NCBI GenBank assembly: GCA_036362985.1
Contig: JAYGXS010000001.1
Location: forward strand, 38,574,385 to 38,638,384
DNA length: 64,000 bases
Source: Ligula intestinalis
Taxonomy: Eukaryota > Platyhelminthes > Cestoda > Diphyllobothriidea > Diphyllobothriidae
Direction: 5' to 3'
The notes below the pieces were generated by a model that did no database searches, was not told the origin of the DNA, and saw nothing but the letters and a program-made list of their open reading frames with translations. The position numbers and the translations under genes are program-made. Numbering within the stretch: position 1 is the first letter of the stretch; every line of letters starts with the position of its first letter. This document shows positions 43,421 through 53,225 of this stretch, piece by piece.

Positions 43421-43869
43421 CGAACAAGTCTTGTGCTGCGGTGTCCAGCATGCTAAACGAAAAAACAAACCCGGAGGTGCATAGTCGATGAGCGGTATTC
43501 GTAGGTGAAGTGAATAGGATACTTAAAGAAAACATAATCTTTCAGTACTTTGACCCACTAAAATACAACATGGAAAAAGCGCAGTCAAATCGATGACTTG
43601 GTGTTCAGAGATTTTAACTAGTCATGGAATTTTACAGATTCAAAAAGTCCCATTGAAAAACTCAAAAGAAAAACTGACTAACCTATGTTTAATTTCGATA
43701 ACCTCTCTTCAGGCTGAAACATTTATATTAGAACCAACTAAGTTAAATATGCCGGTTGGGTAGAAAATATCGCACGGTTTTCAGACTTCGAGGGATCGGG
43801 GTGGACAACATTCGGGGTCAGCAATCTGATCAACGTCAGGGGAAACTGGCCGCCGGAATAGGTAGTAAG

Positions 43870-44010
43870 TTGTGGGCGGTTGAATTGGTAGCTTTCGGCC
43901 ATGCTAACTGCGGCGCCTTTGGGCGTACAGGACCGGGTTGCGAAACCTAATTGCAGCCACTTCTGCCGTAGTCAACCGACGCTCTCCAAAGAATTTTGAA
44001 TAGCTGGAAG
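43870..44010 (+). repeat. R5 direct repeat, copy 1
   Basis: GCTTTCGGCCATGCTAACTG, CGGCGCCTTTG and AATTGCAGCCACTTCTGCCG recur at 44525-44640 with substitutions. A SINE1 pair lies between the copies. Confidence 0.6.
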
Positions 44011-44084
44011 CACACGCTGAAAGCTATGCATTGCCCTTGGAAATGAGTTAAAGTTTGCCAGGGGAATTTAGATCCTCAGTTATA

Positions 44085-44262
44085 GGCAGGTAGTATTGCC
44101 AGCAAAGACTAGGGAAAGTGGAATGCCCATTTATGACTTATTAGCCGTCGTCAGCAACTCATTCCCAGACCCAAGTGGTGCTTCACCTGAGCCTCTAACT
44201 CGTGACCTTTTTGATCAAAGTCTAACGCCCTAACCATTCAGCCATGAGCTTGTTGTCTTGGC
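44085..44262 (-). repeat. SINE1 copy
   Basis: GTAGTATTGCCAGCAAAGAC, TTATTAGCCGTCGTCAGC, CCCAAGTGGTGCTTCACC and GTCTAACGCCCTAACCATTC in complement to the consensus, ending at GAGCTTGTTGTCTTGGCGG. The tRNA-like head is complete. Confidence 0.8.
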
Positions 44263-44515
44263 GGTTTAGGTCGACGCGTTAGACCCTGATCGAGAAGGTC
44301 GCGAGTTCGGGGCTCGGGTGGGGTAACACTTGAGTCTGGGTATGGCTGGCTGACGATGGCTAAAAAGCCAATAATGGCCATTTTAGCCTCCCTTGTCTTA
44401 GCCGGCACTATTATTTGCCTATACTATCAGCTGTCAGGGCTGTCAGGGCCTCTGTCGCGACCCAAGGAACGGTGGGACAGATAAGTTCCGTTAACGGCCG
44501 GTAAACGTTCAGTAA
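44263..44515 (+). repeat. SINE1 copy, head to head with previous
   Basis: GTTAGACCCTGATC, AGAAGGTCGCGAGTTCGGGG and TGGCTGACGATGGCTAAAAA, then the long tail CCGTTAACGGCCGGTAAACG. It is among the most complete copies and defines the full tail. Confidence 0.8.
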
Positions 44516-44519
44516 TGGA

Positions 44520-44660
44520 CGAAGTGGTGACTTTCGGCCACGGAAACTGTGGCGCCTTTACGAAGATATTTTCAGTGCACAGAGAGCGTTTGCGTTACCT
44601 GATTGCAGCAGCTTCTGCTGTAGCCAACAGACGCGGTCTAAAGAGTTTGGAATATCCAAA
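44520..44660 (+). repeat. R5 direct repeat, copy 2
   Basis: GACTTTCGGCCACGGAAACT, GTGGCGCCTTTAC and GATTGCAGCAGCTTCTGCTG match copy 1. Confidence 0.6.
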
Positions 44661-44935
44661 TAATATTGCTGGAGCAGTGCTTACAGGTGATTGGAGGCAA
44701 AATTTATTCATGCGAAAACTTTTCCGCCACCAAAGCAGACAAAACTATGCTTCATATTTTATGCGCGTCCGGCAATAACTGAAATAATGGTGAGTAATGT
44801 GTTCCTCAAATTTTACCATACAGAGTTTTGGAAAGGATTTTGAATCAATTATAGCACACGCGAACTTTATTCATAATAAAACCGCTATTAAATTAACTTT
44901 TTTCCTACCACCTATTCAAACTACACATTCTTAAA

Positions 44936-45572
44936 GTAGCAGAAACGGGTAATGCATGCACAGGAGTTTGCAGTTTTTTTATAGGATACAGTCATTACTG
45001 CAAACATACAGCGACAATTAACGTTAATTGCCTTCTTGCGCATGGATAGTTTGTTGGACGACACGCGGGCTCTGACCTGTTGAACGTTCATCACGGGCGG
45101 TGGGCTCGGGCGTGATGATTGCTCGGATTGAGTCATGGTTCACGGGCCCCCAATCCATAAACAAGCGCAGCGATTCGCCCAATCCATATTCAGTGCTCAG
45201 ACTCAATTTGGCCAAAGCAAGTCGTCACTTGAGGAATGGGCAGGTCACCGCCTCATCTTATGCCAACACCGGAGAGCCAGACGGCCGTGCAATCATCACA
45301 CCCAAACCCACCGCCAGGGATGAAAGTTCAACAAGTCAGAGCCCGCGTGCCGTTCAACAAACTATCCACGCGCAAGAATGCAATTAACGTTAATTGTCGC
45401 CGTATGTTTGCAGTAATGACTGTATCTTATAAATACTGCAAACTTCTGTGCATGCATTACCCGTTTCTGCTACGGTTTCCTACTAATGTCTTTGATGATG
45501 AATCCGCGACGAATGTCGAAACGTCAGGCAAATAAACGTATTGTCCCACCGATCGAGTCTTCTTCTCAATAG
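44936..45572 (+). mobile_element. GIY-YIG cassette 3 with long inverted arms
   Basis: The left arm 44936-45122 and right arm 45289-45474 are reverse complements at about 92% identity (hand count of about 15 differences plus a 2-base gap). The 166-bp spacer and the right arm carry the endonuclease C-terminal frame. The right side continues to 45572 with P1 (ACGTCAGGCAAATAAACGTA). The left outer P1 part is lost or diverged. Because of the palindrome, similar frames appear on both strands. Confidence 0.75.
45100..45387 (+). pseudogene. GIY-YIG endonuclease C-terminal part in cassette 3
   Basis: The plus frame reads RIESWFTGPQSINKRSDSPN, PYSVLRLNLAK, then ANTGEPDGRAIITPKPTARD. It aligns with the C-terminus of the cassette 1 frame (SLFSGPHSITKRNELPDPYS). 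The nuclease core with NYVG is missing, so only the domain tail is present. Confidence 0.65.
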
Positions 45573-45654
45573 TTCGGTATTATGCTGCATGCTAGCTCCG
45601 CTGAGGTAATCATTTCCAGTCCAAAACACATTTCAGAACTTCGGTTAGCATTTT

Positions 45655-45835
45655 TTCAAACAGATAATATTGCCGGCAAAAGCAAGGAAGACTGAGATGG
45701 TCATTTCGTCAGCGAGTCATACCTCGCCCTAAGTGGTGCAACAGCCGAGGCTTTATCTAACGACATTTTTGATCAGAGTCTAACGCTCTAACCGTCGAAC
45801 CACGAACTCGTTGTCTTGCTGGTTTAAGTCGGGAG
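45655..45835 (-). repeat. SINE1 copy
   Basis: AATATTGCCGGCAAAAGCAA, GTGGTGCAACAGCCGAGG and GTCTAACGCTCTAACCGTCG in complement; the head ends at CTCGTTGTCTTGCTGG. Confidence 0.75.
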
Positions 45836-46025
45836 ATATTGAAATTCATCGATGAAAGTTCACCGACCGCTAACGAAACTCACTTGTCTCGCTTTGCTTT
45901 GGGTCTCATTATGTGGGTTCTCACAGCAGCCGTAGTGGCTAGTAATTTCGGCAAATAGTATTGCCGGCGAAGGCATAGGAGACTGGTGTAGCCATTTTTG
46001 GCTTATTAGCCGTCACCAACAGCAC
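45836..46025 (-). repeat. SINE1 copy in tandem with previous
   Basis: Begins, in complement order, with the tail GATGAAAGTTCACCGACCGC and continues to GTATTGCCGGCGAAGG and TTATTAGCCGTCACCAAC. The join TGGTTTAAGTCGGGAGATAT to the preceding copy is tail to head, so the two form a dimer. Confidence 0.65.
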
Positions 46026-46117
46026 GATCTGCCTATACCACCAGCTATTTCGGCTGCTGTCAGGGTCCAAGAAATGAGGCCCAAAGCAGAGCAGGATAAG
46101 TGCGTTCCGTTAGATTG
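46026..46117 (+). repeat. SINE1 tail, split
   Basis: TCTGCCTATACCACCAGC, then AAAGCAGAGCAGGATAAGTG and GTTCCGTTAG. It breaks at the start of the R1-type insertion and resumes at 46518. Confidence 0.6.
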
Positions 46118-46517
46118 AAGTGGACCTTAACACCACCGTTGACACATCATGCCAACGCTGCGGTTACCATGATGGCCGACCCCTGGCCTGTCTATCGCTC
46201 AAGGACCAGGGCGATCTACTGACACACTCGGCTTAATCTCGAGCAATGCAACCAATCACAGGCCCACTTACACAAGACCTCAAGTTGGTGACTGTGGCCT
46301 GTGGCACTTGGGATTCCGCCTAGGCGCGACGCGGTCGGCGATGCCACCCTGTCCCACGGGCGTCACGGTCGGATGCCCTGCAAGACCTATTGGCTACTTT
46401 CTCCTAACTTTTGTGTACACAATACATTCTTCCTTCTAATCTGGCTTTCCCACCGTCTCCTCTTATCTCCTAAAAAACCGGGCCTGGAAGATTGTAGTTG
46501 TTAGTGTTAACCATCTT
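46118..46517 (+). mobile_element. R1-type element inserted in a SINE tail
   Basis: About 400 bp lie between the two halves of a SINE1 tail. The last 120 bp are R1: TTGTGTACACAATACATTCT, TCTCCTTATC-like text, ACCGGGCCTGGAAGAT and GTTAACCATCTTAGCCTTAA ending CA. The 3' end matches 59165-59180 (TTAGTAGCCTTAACA). A target duplication is not clean. The rest of the element is unrecognised. Confidence 0.5.
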
Positions 46518-46770
46518 AGCCTTAACAAATATAAGCTGTCGGTGAACGTTCATCAACGAATTTAAATACCTCTCGATCTAAACAGATGAGACAACGAGCT
46601 CGTGGGTCAATGGTTAGCGTGATCAGAGCTGTGATAACGCAGGTTGCGAGTTCCAGCCTCGGGTGGTACACCACTTGGAGTTGGATGTGCCTAATGGACG
46701 ATAGCTACTAAGTCAGAAGTGGCCATCCCAGCCGTCGGTGCCAGTGAAAGTTCATTAATTAGTGTCAATT
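46518..46770 (+). repeat. SINE1 tail end and following SINE1 copy
   Basis: CTGTCGGTGAACGTTCATCA completes the interrupted tail. Then GACAACGAGCTCGTGGGTCA starts a new head, followed by TTGCGAGTTCCAGCCTCGGG and GGTACACCACTTGG. This is another tail-to-head dimer. Confidence 0.65.
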
Positions 46771-47394
46771 TCTGTAAGTGTCTGGCTGCAAACCCCTCGG
46801 TTAGCGACTGAATTAACCGGTAGTATCTTGTAACAAATTTTCCGACATTACAGTCTCCGGAAAGCAGTCCAAAGTGTCAGACAAAATATACGTTTTCCAG
46901 GCTGAATCACTCGCCGTTGTGTATTATTATCAGATAATACTGCCCGAAATAGTGCTAACTGGTCGTCGTCAGGGCCTGGGAGCAAATTTTCTTTAGTTAA
47001 AAACCTCTGCGTCACCTCGCCAGACAAATGCATTCTTCATACGCTGAGTGCGTCCAGCCATACTGACGTGATCCTCATACTTTTAATCAACTAGGAAACA
47101 TGTTCGCTCTAACCGTAATGAAATACCAATGCACAGAGAGGATATGCTCTAACTAACATGCGGGCAGCCAACACAGCTGTCAACGTGGGCATGCCGGGGA
47201 CCAGTCGGGGCGGCACAGGAGACGATGGAACGAACGAACATGTGGCCGACACCAACGCAAGCGGGACGGTGACAGACAGGGCAAACAAGGAGACTTAAAA
47301 CGCAGCGAGAGACACGCACAGTGACTCAAACGTGATTGGTAGAGCAGGCACACACACAAGAAAGGTTGGCATAAAGAAAAGGACCGTGAGCCAA
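46771..47394. other. no feature recognised
   Basis: Frames at 46848-47033 and 47180-47497 are not recognisable. No repeat family identified. Confidence 0.4.
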
Positions 47395-47460
47395 AGTGTG
47401 CATTATCTGAAGATGGGTAGACGAGACAACTAACCAAAACGTCAGACTTATAATAAACTT
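47395..47460 (-). repeat. P1-like end, diverged
   Basis: The complement reads GTGAAGTTTATTATAAGTCT, then GACGTTTTGG. This keeps the P1 order (TTTATT, then TGACGTTTCGG). It points away from the endonuclease relic that follows. Confidence 0.4.
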
Positions 47461-47764
47461 CACCTGGTAAAATTTTCTCTTTCTTCTGATTTACCACCCG
47501 GGAATCGAATTTTCAGCACTATTAATGCTCTAATTTGTCTGGCCGCAGATGGGATGCCAAAGTGCAGACTTAGTGGGAGCATCTTATTTATTCTTGACAT
47601 CCTGCTAAATTTTGAGAGAATATGAACGAAAATTATTTGTGTTTTTATGTTAAATGGAGAAGAATGTTGAGGGGCCTCGCAACACTTAGACTTCGAGTCA
47701 CACGTAGGTTGTAGGCAACCATACGACTTCAGATAATAAAACCCAGAGACCCACCACCTTGGCA

Positions 47765-48210
47765 AGAAACATCTGGAGTCACCTATAGGATTTGGTGCAG
47801 CTGCCGACAAAGCAACTACCTCAGAGGAACTGGAGGACATCTCAAGACGCAAATTATCGAACACGCGACAGAAGTGCGAATAAATGATACCAGTTCTCAA
47901 GTTTTGGCTTATCCGACGAGACCCGATCACGCAATCAAATTTCACGAGGTCGAAATTATCTCTAGAGGTTACAATCGTGTGAGTCGCGAATAGCTTGGAT
48001 TATGGTCGATAAAAAAGTGCAGTTACCTGCCCAACCCATAATCGGCGCTGAAGCTTAGTTTGATCAAAGTAATTCACCACTCGGGAGCGCACTGGCGAAC
48101 GCGCCTTCTGACGCCAGTGCTGATGATTGCCGAACCACAACGGGGGGATTAAAGTTCATCAAGTCACGACCTACACACCGGCCAACAAGCAATTAGCGCA
48201 TAAGCGGGCA
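47765..48210 (+). pseudogene. GIY-YIG endonuclease relic
   Basis: The plus strand reads TYRIWCSCRQSNYLRGTGGH, LKTQIIEHATEVRIND, YPTRPDHAIKFHEVEIISRG and YNRVSRE followed by a stop. This covers the nuclease core and middle of the same protein as cassette 1 (YRIWCSCGQSNYVG). After the stop, GATTAAAGTTCATCAAGTCA near 48150 matches the sequence after the frame in cassette 3 (GGATGAAAGTTCAACAAGTC). One in-frame stop and an altered NYVG strand suggest inactivity. The antisense frame 47460-47945 is a shadow. Confidence 0.7.
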
Positions 48211-48364
48211 ATGCACAAGCTTTGAGAATAACATTTAGGACTCTCCGAGGCATTTTTCAGCAAAAAAGGGGAAAATTATGAATCAGAAACGTGCATGTTA
48301 CCCCAAAGATTATATAAGTCGACGACCCAGGTGAGACGCAGACCCAAGACAGTAAATATACGGT

Positions 48365-48420
48365 TCAAGCCTAGCCAATAAATTACTTACCTGACGTTTT
48401 AGGTCCAATCGAAGGCGTCA
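48365..48420 (+). repeat. P1-like end, diverged
   Basis: CAATAAATTACTTACCTGAC, then GTTTTAGGTCC, resembles TTTATTTGCCTGACGTTTCGG. It is isolated from clear inverted partners. Confidence 0.4.
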
Positions 48421-48718
48421 TTTCAACCCCACTTGGACCACCCAAATGTGCTTAGAGTCCCGACTCTGGATACGCTTCACATAGCTCCGGTGGGTAGAGA
48501 GAGCCTCGGCTGTATTCTAGCCTTCCACTTGTTGTCTCCGATTCAGCCCTTACCATAGCCACCGAGTCATTCCAAATGGAGGCAAATTGATCAGGCAAAT
48601 TTACCAAAACACTTACTTATTGTGAGTGCGTTCAACTGAGATTGCTGCCAACCGATGCAAATGCTCACAATATAGCTATGGGTTGAAAGAGAACGTTCGC
48701 GTTCCAGGTATTTGCATG

Positions 48719-49590
48719 GATAAAGAAGAAGAAGAATGGTCGATCACCGGATCAATATGTTTATGATCGTGAGCTTTTGAACTTTTACAGGAGTCTATCA
48801 TCAGAGATAAGATATGGCGGGCACTGCCGTGCATCAAGGACGTCTCAGAAGCGACTGCGTGCATCGCTGCGGGTCTAGGTGTTGGAAAGGCCCACAGACC
48901 CAAAGCTACCATGCGCAGCAAATTGATAAAAATAGAAGACCGGCTTACGCCGAATGAACAATCTAGGTTATCGTATTGCATCCCAAGCCTAAGTTGTCCT
49001 TGTAACTACACAGACCAAACTGAACGCATGCTAGGATCGTGCATATGTGAACACAAGTTGGCCGTATAACGAGGCGACAAATTATCCCAAGCTGTTGCTC
49101 AAACCTATGAAACCGGCCATGATCTCAACTGCGCGGCCATCAAGGTACTCACCCACGCCGGAAACAAGACGAGTAGAGAAAAGATCGAAGCTTGATCCAT
49201 GGACGAGAACTTAGTTTACCGATGTGTCGAATTGGCACGGGCGTACAGAGCCTTGTGCAATTACGCACAGTCACGACCAGAATTCCGTCAGAGCCAATTG
49301 GGCCCACATAATCAATAATTGCCCCCATTTTCGTTGCTGACGCCCTGATGAACGTTAAAATCACAGGCGGTTAATAAGCGTCTGTCTTTTTAATTGCCCC
49401 TACCCCCACCCCTCTCCATTTTTTAATCGCGGTTTCTTTGCCCTCACCATCTGATGAGCCTTGATAGCTGATTGGTGTACACACACGATAACTAACCCCT
49501 CTTTTCTTGCTGTTTCTTATCTTTGACGAGTTCAAAAGCTCAGAATAATAAACGCATTGATCCGGTGATCGACCATCCTTCTTTCTTATC
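48719..49590 (+). mobile_element. GIY-YIG cassette 4 with P2 inverted ends
   Basis: An 872-bp unit. Left arm: AATGGTCGATCACCGGATCA, ATATGTTTATGATC and GAGCTTTTGAAC. The right arm is the complement of these in 49520-49590 (GTTCAAAAGCTCAG, ATAAACGCATTGATCCGGTG, ATCGACCAT). An endonuclease relic lies inside on the plus strand. The size is close to that of cassette 1 (898 bp), although the ends are different sequences. Confidence 0.7.
48960..49320 (+). pseudogene. GIY-YIG endonuclease relic in cassette 4
   Basis: The plus strand reads CNYTDQTERMLGSCICEHKL, AV, a stop, then SQAVAQTYETGHDL. Next comes AIKVLTHAGNKTSREK, a stop, then DENLVYRCVELARAYRALCN. NYTDQTERML stands where NYVGETGRLL occurs in good copies, and EHKLA keeps the helix end. 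It is a third subtype, with its own C-terminal motif (AGNKTSRE). Two stops make it a pseudogene. Confidence 0.65.
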
Positions 49591-52289
49591 AATAACTGTG
49601 AGTATTAGCGACTACGAATTTAAGGACAGGAGTATGTGTGTACAAACTGCACGCAGTTGAAGAGTAGGATGCATGAGTTGATCGTCTAACCCCCATTTAC
49701 CCGCTGTGTGAGATGAAAAAATGTAAAAGGGATGACGTTGAAATAACTCCACCCAGTTTTGACGGCGGGGAATTGACCTACATATGAGGAAGCTTGAGGG
49801 AATCCAACAGGAATGAACGCCTATCCTTCAACAGATTTTTAGTTAACCTGTCTTTACCCCAAATAATAGTTTTTTTTTCAAAAAACAGCATTTATCTCAA
49901 ATAAATCAGTGAAGTGCAGCGGTGGAGTATTTATTTGGTTTCTCGCCAACTCCGAGCTGTCTGTAAAGCGACATAAATAGTTAAAATGAAAGTTTGCACT
50001 TTGTGCCAATTCGATGTGAAGACAGCACTTTCGGTGTCTTCAGTCACACCCTAAATCATCTGGGAAAGTTCATCCTTGTTTTTATGCTCATGCACACTAC
50101 CTGCAGGTGTGCAGGTGGTCCTGTGTGATGCCTTCAAGACAGTTTGTTCTGACTGAGGCCAAAGTAATTTACGGTAATCGCAGCTGAGGGCACATCAAAA
50201 GCAAGTGGATACTTAAAGACCATTAACCGTTTCTGCGATACCAAGTATTGTTTCGACAACTTACAGTTCATCAACAAATAAGTTAATATTAAGCATATGT
50301 TTTTGTTATCATGCAACTTGAGTGAAGACAACAATCGATATATACAAGAGTAATTGGAAAAAGGAGAAGATCTCTTTGTGAGTTTGACGATCTTTGAATA
50401 TAATGGTGCCTTTCATTCGCCTTATTTTCCGTCTGATGTCACATTTAAATGTCGCCTTCGCTTTAAAATGTGGCCTTTGACTGCCAAACGGGCTCTTGTT
50501 GTCTTAAAATCTGCCCGCATACCTTCAAAATGTAATGTGTTTCGACATAATGTGTTCATATATGTCATGACAAGCTCCAGGTAGGATACAATCGTGAATT
50601 CCTGACTAAAATGGCATGCCTTTTAACATCCACGTCTGAATATATGCCATGCTCGAATGTCGTGATTTCTGATCAGAAATCATGAACTCAAAGAAATCCA
50701 AAGACGTATAAAACCAACTGCATCCCCACCTTCAGCTCGACATATATCGAACTTTCACTCTTATTTGTTTCTTGATGTTTTCATGAATCAACGAAACAAA
50801 TCATCAAACGAACACCTTAGTCATATTAGATCATAGCCTCTCCGCCCAGCTTGGATAATGTAAGCTTGCACAGTGAACGCTAATTGTTATCTTAAATAGG
50901 TTTTAGGATCGTTTTGATACGCTGCGGCTTTCACATACAAACTCACCAGTTACATTTGAAATTGAACGACTCATGCCGACAAATTGTCACACAAGCGCAA
51001 CTGTAACGCACAACCGAAAAAAGTTTGGACTATCTCAACCATTAGATTTCACCTGAAGTTCGGAGTATCGTTCACAAAAAATGGATGCTGATGCTAAGAG
51101 TCCGATGCACTGCATCGCAATGTCCAGTCATACTTTATTTGACAGCACGACGTACTTTTTGAGGGACGATGACCACTAACTGTGATTCTCTTTCTGGTCT
51201 GGCGAGCATGGACCAATCACGAGTTAGCTCGCGCCATAAAATATCAGACATGCCTAATTTGGACAGGTTGACGCTGAATGCAAGTTTGGTGTCAGAATGT
51301 AATTTGCATGAAACCTTATCAGAATTATACAAAAGAGCTAAGTGTTAGAGCACTTGATAACAGGCAACCGCAGTATTTTATGAATATACACATAAACTCA
51401 TGAATAAGGCAATCAGAGGTTGGCAGTGGACATTCACGCAACCCAAAGTTCCATTCTTAAAAACTGCAATGGTCATGGGGCATAATTAACTTAAATGTTA
51501 GTTCTTTTCAGCAGCTGTCAAAAGCCAACGTTTACGTAATTTTGGAGATGCTATTGTAAACACGAAGGGTATACAGGAGGTTTAAGCGGAGAGCACAACT
51601 TGTATGAATGTAAGACTCTGTAGTGTGCCTTGGTGCTTTTTGAAGGTACGCAATTAAGCCTGTAAACAAAACTCAGTTGTCATCGCTGACTTCACGAGTT
51701 GTTGTGCGGCATAGTAACCACACCCGAGTAACCTCTCTTACTCGTGGACGTCATCAATGACGTGTTATACATTTTGTTAAACTGTCGATGAAGGTTCCTT
51801 CAGTCAATAGAAGCAAAACAGAAGACTGGTTGGTGAGCCCACGTTAGCTTTTGATCAATTCGCATCGAGCCGTTACACTTATATAGGGAGGAGGTAAAAA
51901 ATAGACATGCGGGCAATAACGCTCATCAATGCATGTAAATTAGTCATGGGAATGGGGGGGGGAGAATCGTGAGTTGATAATAAGTGGCTGGTTACGCGGC
52001 CATGGGAGTTTGCTAAAGCAAGACCAGAAGAAGTGGACAGAGGTTGTGTGCCAGCTTAGACTGCGCTTTCAGCCAGCAAATTTTCCTTCAAAATTATCAC
52101 AGTCTAGCAAAGAGTGGAACTGGGTGAAAGGGGAGGGGAGAATCTAGCAACGGATGCTGGTCGCTTCCGAGCGTGGTAGGTAATCGTACACCGATCTGTT
52201 TAAGAACGTATACATCCTGTTTAATGCCGTTGCAGGTTTGTACACCATCCAAGCGTACGCCACATTCGATTTGGGCAGCAATTTTAGCG
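49591..52289. other. no gene recognised
   Basis: Unannotated. Near 51925-51965 AAATTAGTCATGGGAATGGG recalls the flank of the type B GIY-YIG elements at 6570 and 8300. Frames at 50134-50584 and 51135-51332 are not recognisable. Confidence 0.35.
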
Positions 52290-52400
52290 GCTAAACTGGA
52301 TTTGGGTATTGCTAGCTGACGATGGCTAATAAGCTCGAAATGGCGATCTTAGCGTCGCTGTCTTTGCCGTTAATACCTAGAACTTCCTATTGTCTTCTTA
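52290..52400 (+). repeat. SINE1 body fragment
   Basis: GCTAGCTGACGATGGCTAAT, AAGCTCGAAATGGCGATC and GTCTTTGCCGTTAATA. Head and tail are missing. Confidence 0.55.
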
Positions 52401-52479
52401 CTGAACCCCAATCAGGCCTCAAACTGGAACCTGACAGCCGGGTTTGACTAAGACGATACTTCAGGCGCAGAAGTTGCAA

Positions 52480-53225
52480 TTGCTTGGACAAGAACTGTAT
52501 TGGGTAAGGAGTTCGGCTTCTTGTGCAAATCCATCATAATAGACAGCTGCAAGAAAGGACGATAGAGACACGAGGTGCATAGTATTTGTAGTTTGTAGTG
52601 GCCACGCGTCTAAATGCGTAATAAAACTAACATATATCATGATCAACACTCGCAGGTGGGAGTGCGGTAGATGCAGTAGATGTCTGTTATGTTGAAGGAA
52701 GTAAACGGGTGAGTTATAGGCAGCCAATCAAAAGGCGAAAATATGATCGGTGGAAAATGAACATAATTGGCCTGATGTTTTGGATTCCCGCTCCGAGGCA
52801 TTATCAGAGACAACTGCCGGTAAGGGTAGTAGACGTTCAAGGTGCGCAGTATTTAAAGGCTATAGAGACCAAGCGACCACATGCGTAATACAAGTAGCGG
52901 CTATCGCGATCACTGCGAGGGATCATAATTTATGCGTTCCTGGCTTGGTAGTCGCGCCCGAGACGTGAATCGCCGCAATGTCATCTTCCGTTTTCGATGT
53001 TGGTGTGATAATTACGCAGCAAGTTGGCTCGGTGTCGTTAGATGTGTTGGGCCGTGCCCTCCCCACGTGACTGATTCCTCCGCTCAGACAAAGTCTCAGC
53101 ACAGATCATGTGCACGGCAAGTCAATGCGTTTGGTGATGGACTGCAGGACTGTGAACCATAACTAGAACAGCTCGTGACTCATGCTTCTGTCATCTCTTG
53201 CGAGGATTTATGGAAGCACTATATA
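52480..53225 (-). mobile_element. GIY-YIG cassette 5, ended by a mariner
   Basis: P1 in plus sense at 52480-52560 (GACAAGAACTGTATTGGGTA, then TCATAATAGACAG), and again at 52755-52840 (GCCTGATGTTTTGGATTCCC). A minus-strand endonuclease relic follows from 52965. The unit stops where mariner element 1 begins at 53226. I could not find the remainder beyond the mariner. Confidence 0.55.
52965..53225 (-). pseudogene. GIY-YIG endonuclease C-terminal relic in cassette 5
   Basis: The minus strand reads ILARDDRSMSHELF, a stop, then LWFTVLQSITKRIDLP, SVLRLCLSGGISHVGRA. This aligns with ILARGDNYMTHEVLKSLFSG and the rest of the cassette 1 frame. On the plus strand GTCATCTCTTGCGAGGATTT at 53197 matches GTCACCTCTCGCAAGGATTT at 2934. 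Confidence 0.65.

Noticed and set aside
42954..43468. Overlapping open frames on both strands
   Set aside because: Driven by GTGA, GTGCG and CACA microsatellites; no recognisable protein.
45024..45215. Minus-strand frame resembling the plus-strand frame 45100-45387
   Set aside because: It is the mirror image produced by the 187-bp palindrome, not a second gene.
47460..47945. 161-codon minus-strand open frame
   Set aside because: The plus strand of the same stretch encodes a recognisable GIY-YIG domain, so this is an antisense shadow.
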